DNA of 64,000 nucleotides from Novosphingobium sp. 9U. GTDB taxonomy: Bacteria; Pseudomonadota; Alphaproteobacteria; Sphingomonadales; Sphingomonadaceae. The notes beneath the pieces are model-generated. The model was given only the letters and a program-made list of their open reading frames with translations. It did no database searches and was not told the origin of the DNA. The position numbers were made by a program, and so were the translations under genes. Location of the stretch: contig NZ_LR732469.1 of the NCBI RefSeq assembly GCF_902506425.1, positions 1,907,285 to 1,971,284 of the forward strand. Direction: 5' to 3'. Of the stretch, positions 63,292-64,000 are shown piece after piece (position 1 is the first letter of the stretch; the number at the start of each line of letters is the position of its first letter).

Positions 63292-64000
63292 TCACTTGCG
63301 CGCAGCAAGCGCCGGCCGCCCCGCCGTACGGTCGAGCGTCTGCACCGCATAGTGCAGCTGGAAGTCCTTGATGCCCTGCTTCTTCAGCTCCTCAGGAGTG
63401 GCGGTGAAGCGCGGGTCGTCCTTCTTGTCGGTCTCCAGCTCCTTGTCGTCGAGCGAGGCCTCGTTGATCAGGTGACCGCGCAAGTCGCTCTCGCGCACCG
63501 CGCGCTCGGCGCGGGCCTTGGCATCCGGGTCGGAGAGCTGCGGCACGCGGATGTCGGGGTCGATGCCGCCTTCCTGCACCGAGTGGCCCGACGGCGTAAA
63601 GTAGCGCGCGGTCGTCAGCTTGACCGCGCTGGTCTTGTCGAGCCCGATCAGCGACTGCACGCTGCCCTTGCCGAAGCTGCGCTCGCCCATGATCACGGCA
63701 CGGTGCTGGTCCTGCAGCGCGCCCGCGACGATCTCGGACGCCGAGGCACTGCCGGCATCAATCAGCACGATCATCGGCATGCCCTTGATCGCGTCGCCCT
63801 TGAACATCGATTCGGCACGGTAGAACTGGTTCTCGCTAGCGACGCGGCCGCGCTGCGAGACGATGTCGCCCTTGTCGAGGAACAGGTCCGACAGCGCCAC
63901 CGCTTCGTCGAGCGAGCCGCCCGGATTGGAGCGCAAGTCGAGCACCAGCCCGGCCAGCTTGCCTTGCGGCGTCTTGGCGACTTGCGCCTTCAGCGAGTTG
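63292..64000 (-). CDS. Carboxy-terminal processing protease CtpA/S41 peptidase, C-terminal part (cut by window edge)
   Basis: The frame enters from the right edge; about 235 C-terminal codons are present. It has VLDLRSNPGGSLDEAVALSD (the nucleotide-independent oxyanion region), then the nucleophile and lysine motif IDAGSASASEIVAGALQDQH (Ser about and Lys in ERSFGKGSVQ), followed by VKLTTARYFTPSGHSVQEGG, as in S41 tail-specific proteases. These cleave C-terminal tails in the periplasm. A PDZ domain and signal peptide would lie outside the window. Confidence 0.92.
   Translation of the reverse strand, partial: NSLKAQVAKTPQGKLAGLVLDLRSNPGGSLDEAVALSDLFLDKGDIVSQRGRVASENQFYRAESMFKGDAIKGMPMIVLIDAGSASASEIVAGALQDQHRAVIMGERSFGKGSVQSLIGLDKTSAVKLTTARYFTPSGHSVQEGGIDPDIRVPQLSDPDAKARAERAVRESDLRGHLINEASLDDKELETDKKDDPRFTATPEELKKQGIKDFQLHYAVQTLDRTAGRPALAARK

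Overview
The window is 64 kb of GC-rich, gene-dense chromosomal DNA. Gene content points to an alphaproteobacterium of the order Sphingomonadales (Novosphingobium/Sphingomonas-like). It holds a SciP (DUF1153) cell-cycle regulator, which is alphaproteobacterial, three TonB-dependent receptors with N-terminal TonB boxes, LptFG, FabI, a Coq7-type ubiquinone hydroxylase, and several small secreted proteins of the sphingomonad kind. The lineage call is inference from gene content, not from a marker-gene comparison. No phage, conjugation or CRISPR genes were found. One weak insertion-sequence remnant lies beside a tRNA.

Layout. 0-8.3 kb: the end of tldD, a small secreted protein, then a possible uptake/oxidation neighbourhood (TetR regulator, TonB receptor, DoxX-like membrane protein, cytochrome P450, second TonB receptor). 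8.4-20.1 kb: mostly housekeeping genes (orphan 2Fe-2S protein, ArsC-like protein, methyltransferase, a HEPN/MNT pair coupled to a membrane protein, lipB, acyltransferase-like protein, desaturase, lptFG, rlmE, ppx). 20.3-26.0 kb: tRNA-Gln, then a sulfatase locus with a formylglycine-generating enzyme, a TonB receptor and a divergently transcribed arylsulfatase. 26.2-34.2 kb: a complete kdp operon, read on the minus strand as small ORF-kdpF-A-B-C-D-E. 34.4-39.6 kb: a half MFS transporter, a TPP enzyme of the pyruvate oxidase type, two small proteins, an outer-membrane protein and an LD-carboxypeptidase. 39.6-40.3 kb: a repeat array. 40.3-46.5 kb: an FkbH-like protein with a flippase, a LOG-family protein, an acetyltransferase and a DUF445 protein. 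46.9-51.6 kb: an RND pump and its adaptor. 51.9-64 kb: sciP, mnmA, a YunG-like protein, a serine hydrolase-like lipoprotein lacking catalytic residues, pdxH/CDF/PhzF-like genes, a DnaJ-type cochaperone, YihY, fabI, coq7, dsbB and the end of a CtpA-type protease.

How genes work together. The formylglycine-generating enzyme should activate the CxPxR sulfatase across the divergent promoter, with the receptor importing a sulfated substrate or its product. KdpDE would sense potassium need and switch on KdpFABC. LptF and LptG form the LPS export permease. Many neighbours overlap by 1-4 bases (lipB/lipoprotein, rlmE/ppx, HEPN/MNT, kdpC/D/E, coq7/dsbB, FkbH/flippase), so translational coupling is widespread. 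Four families of short inverted repeats lie almost only at gene ends.

Most notable items: the arylsulfatase/FGE/receptor locus with nested inverted repeats in its divergent promoter; a 27-codon membrane ORF and a strong leader hairpin ahead of kdpF; an RND pump with an apparent extra hydrophobic insertion; a serine hydrolase-like lipoprotein that has lost its Lys and Tyr; a P450 lacking the I-helix acid; and a HEPN/MNT module coupled to a membrane protein.
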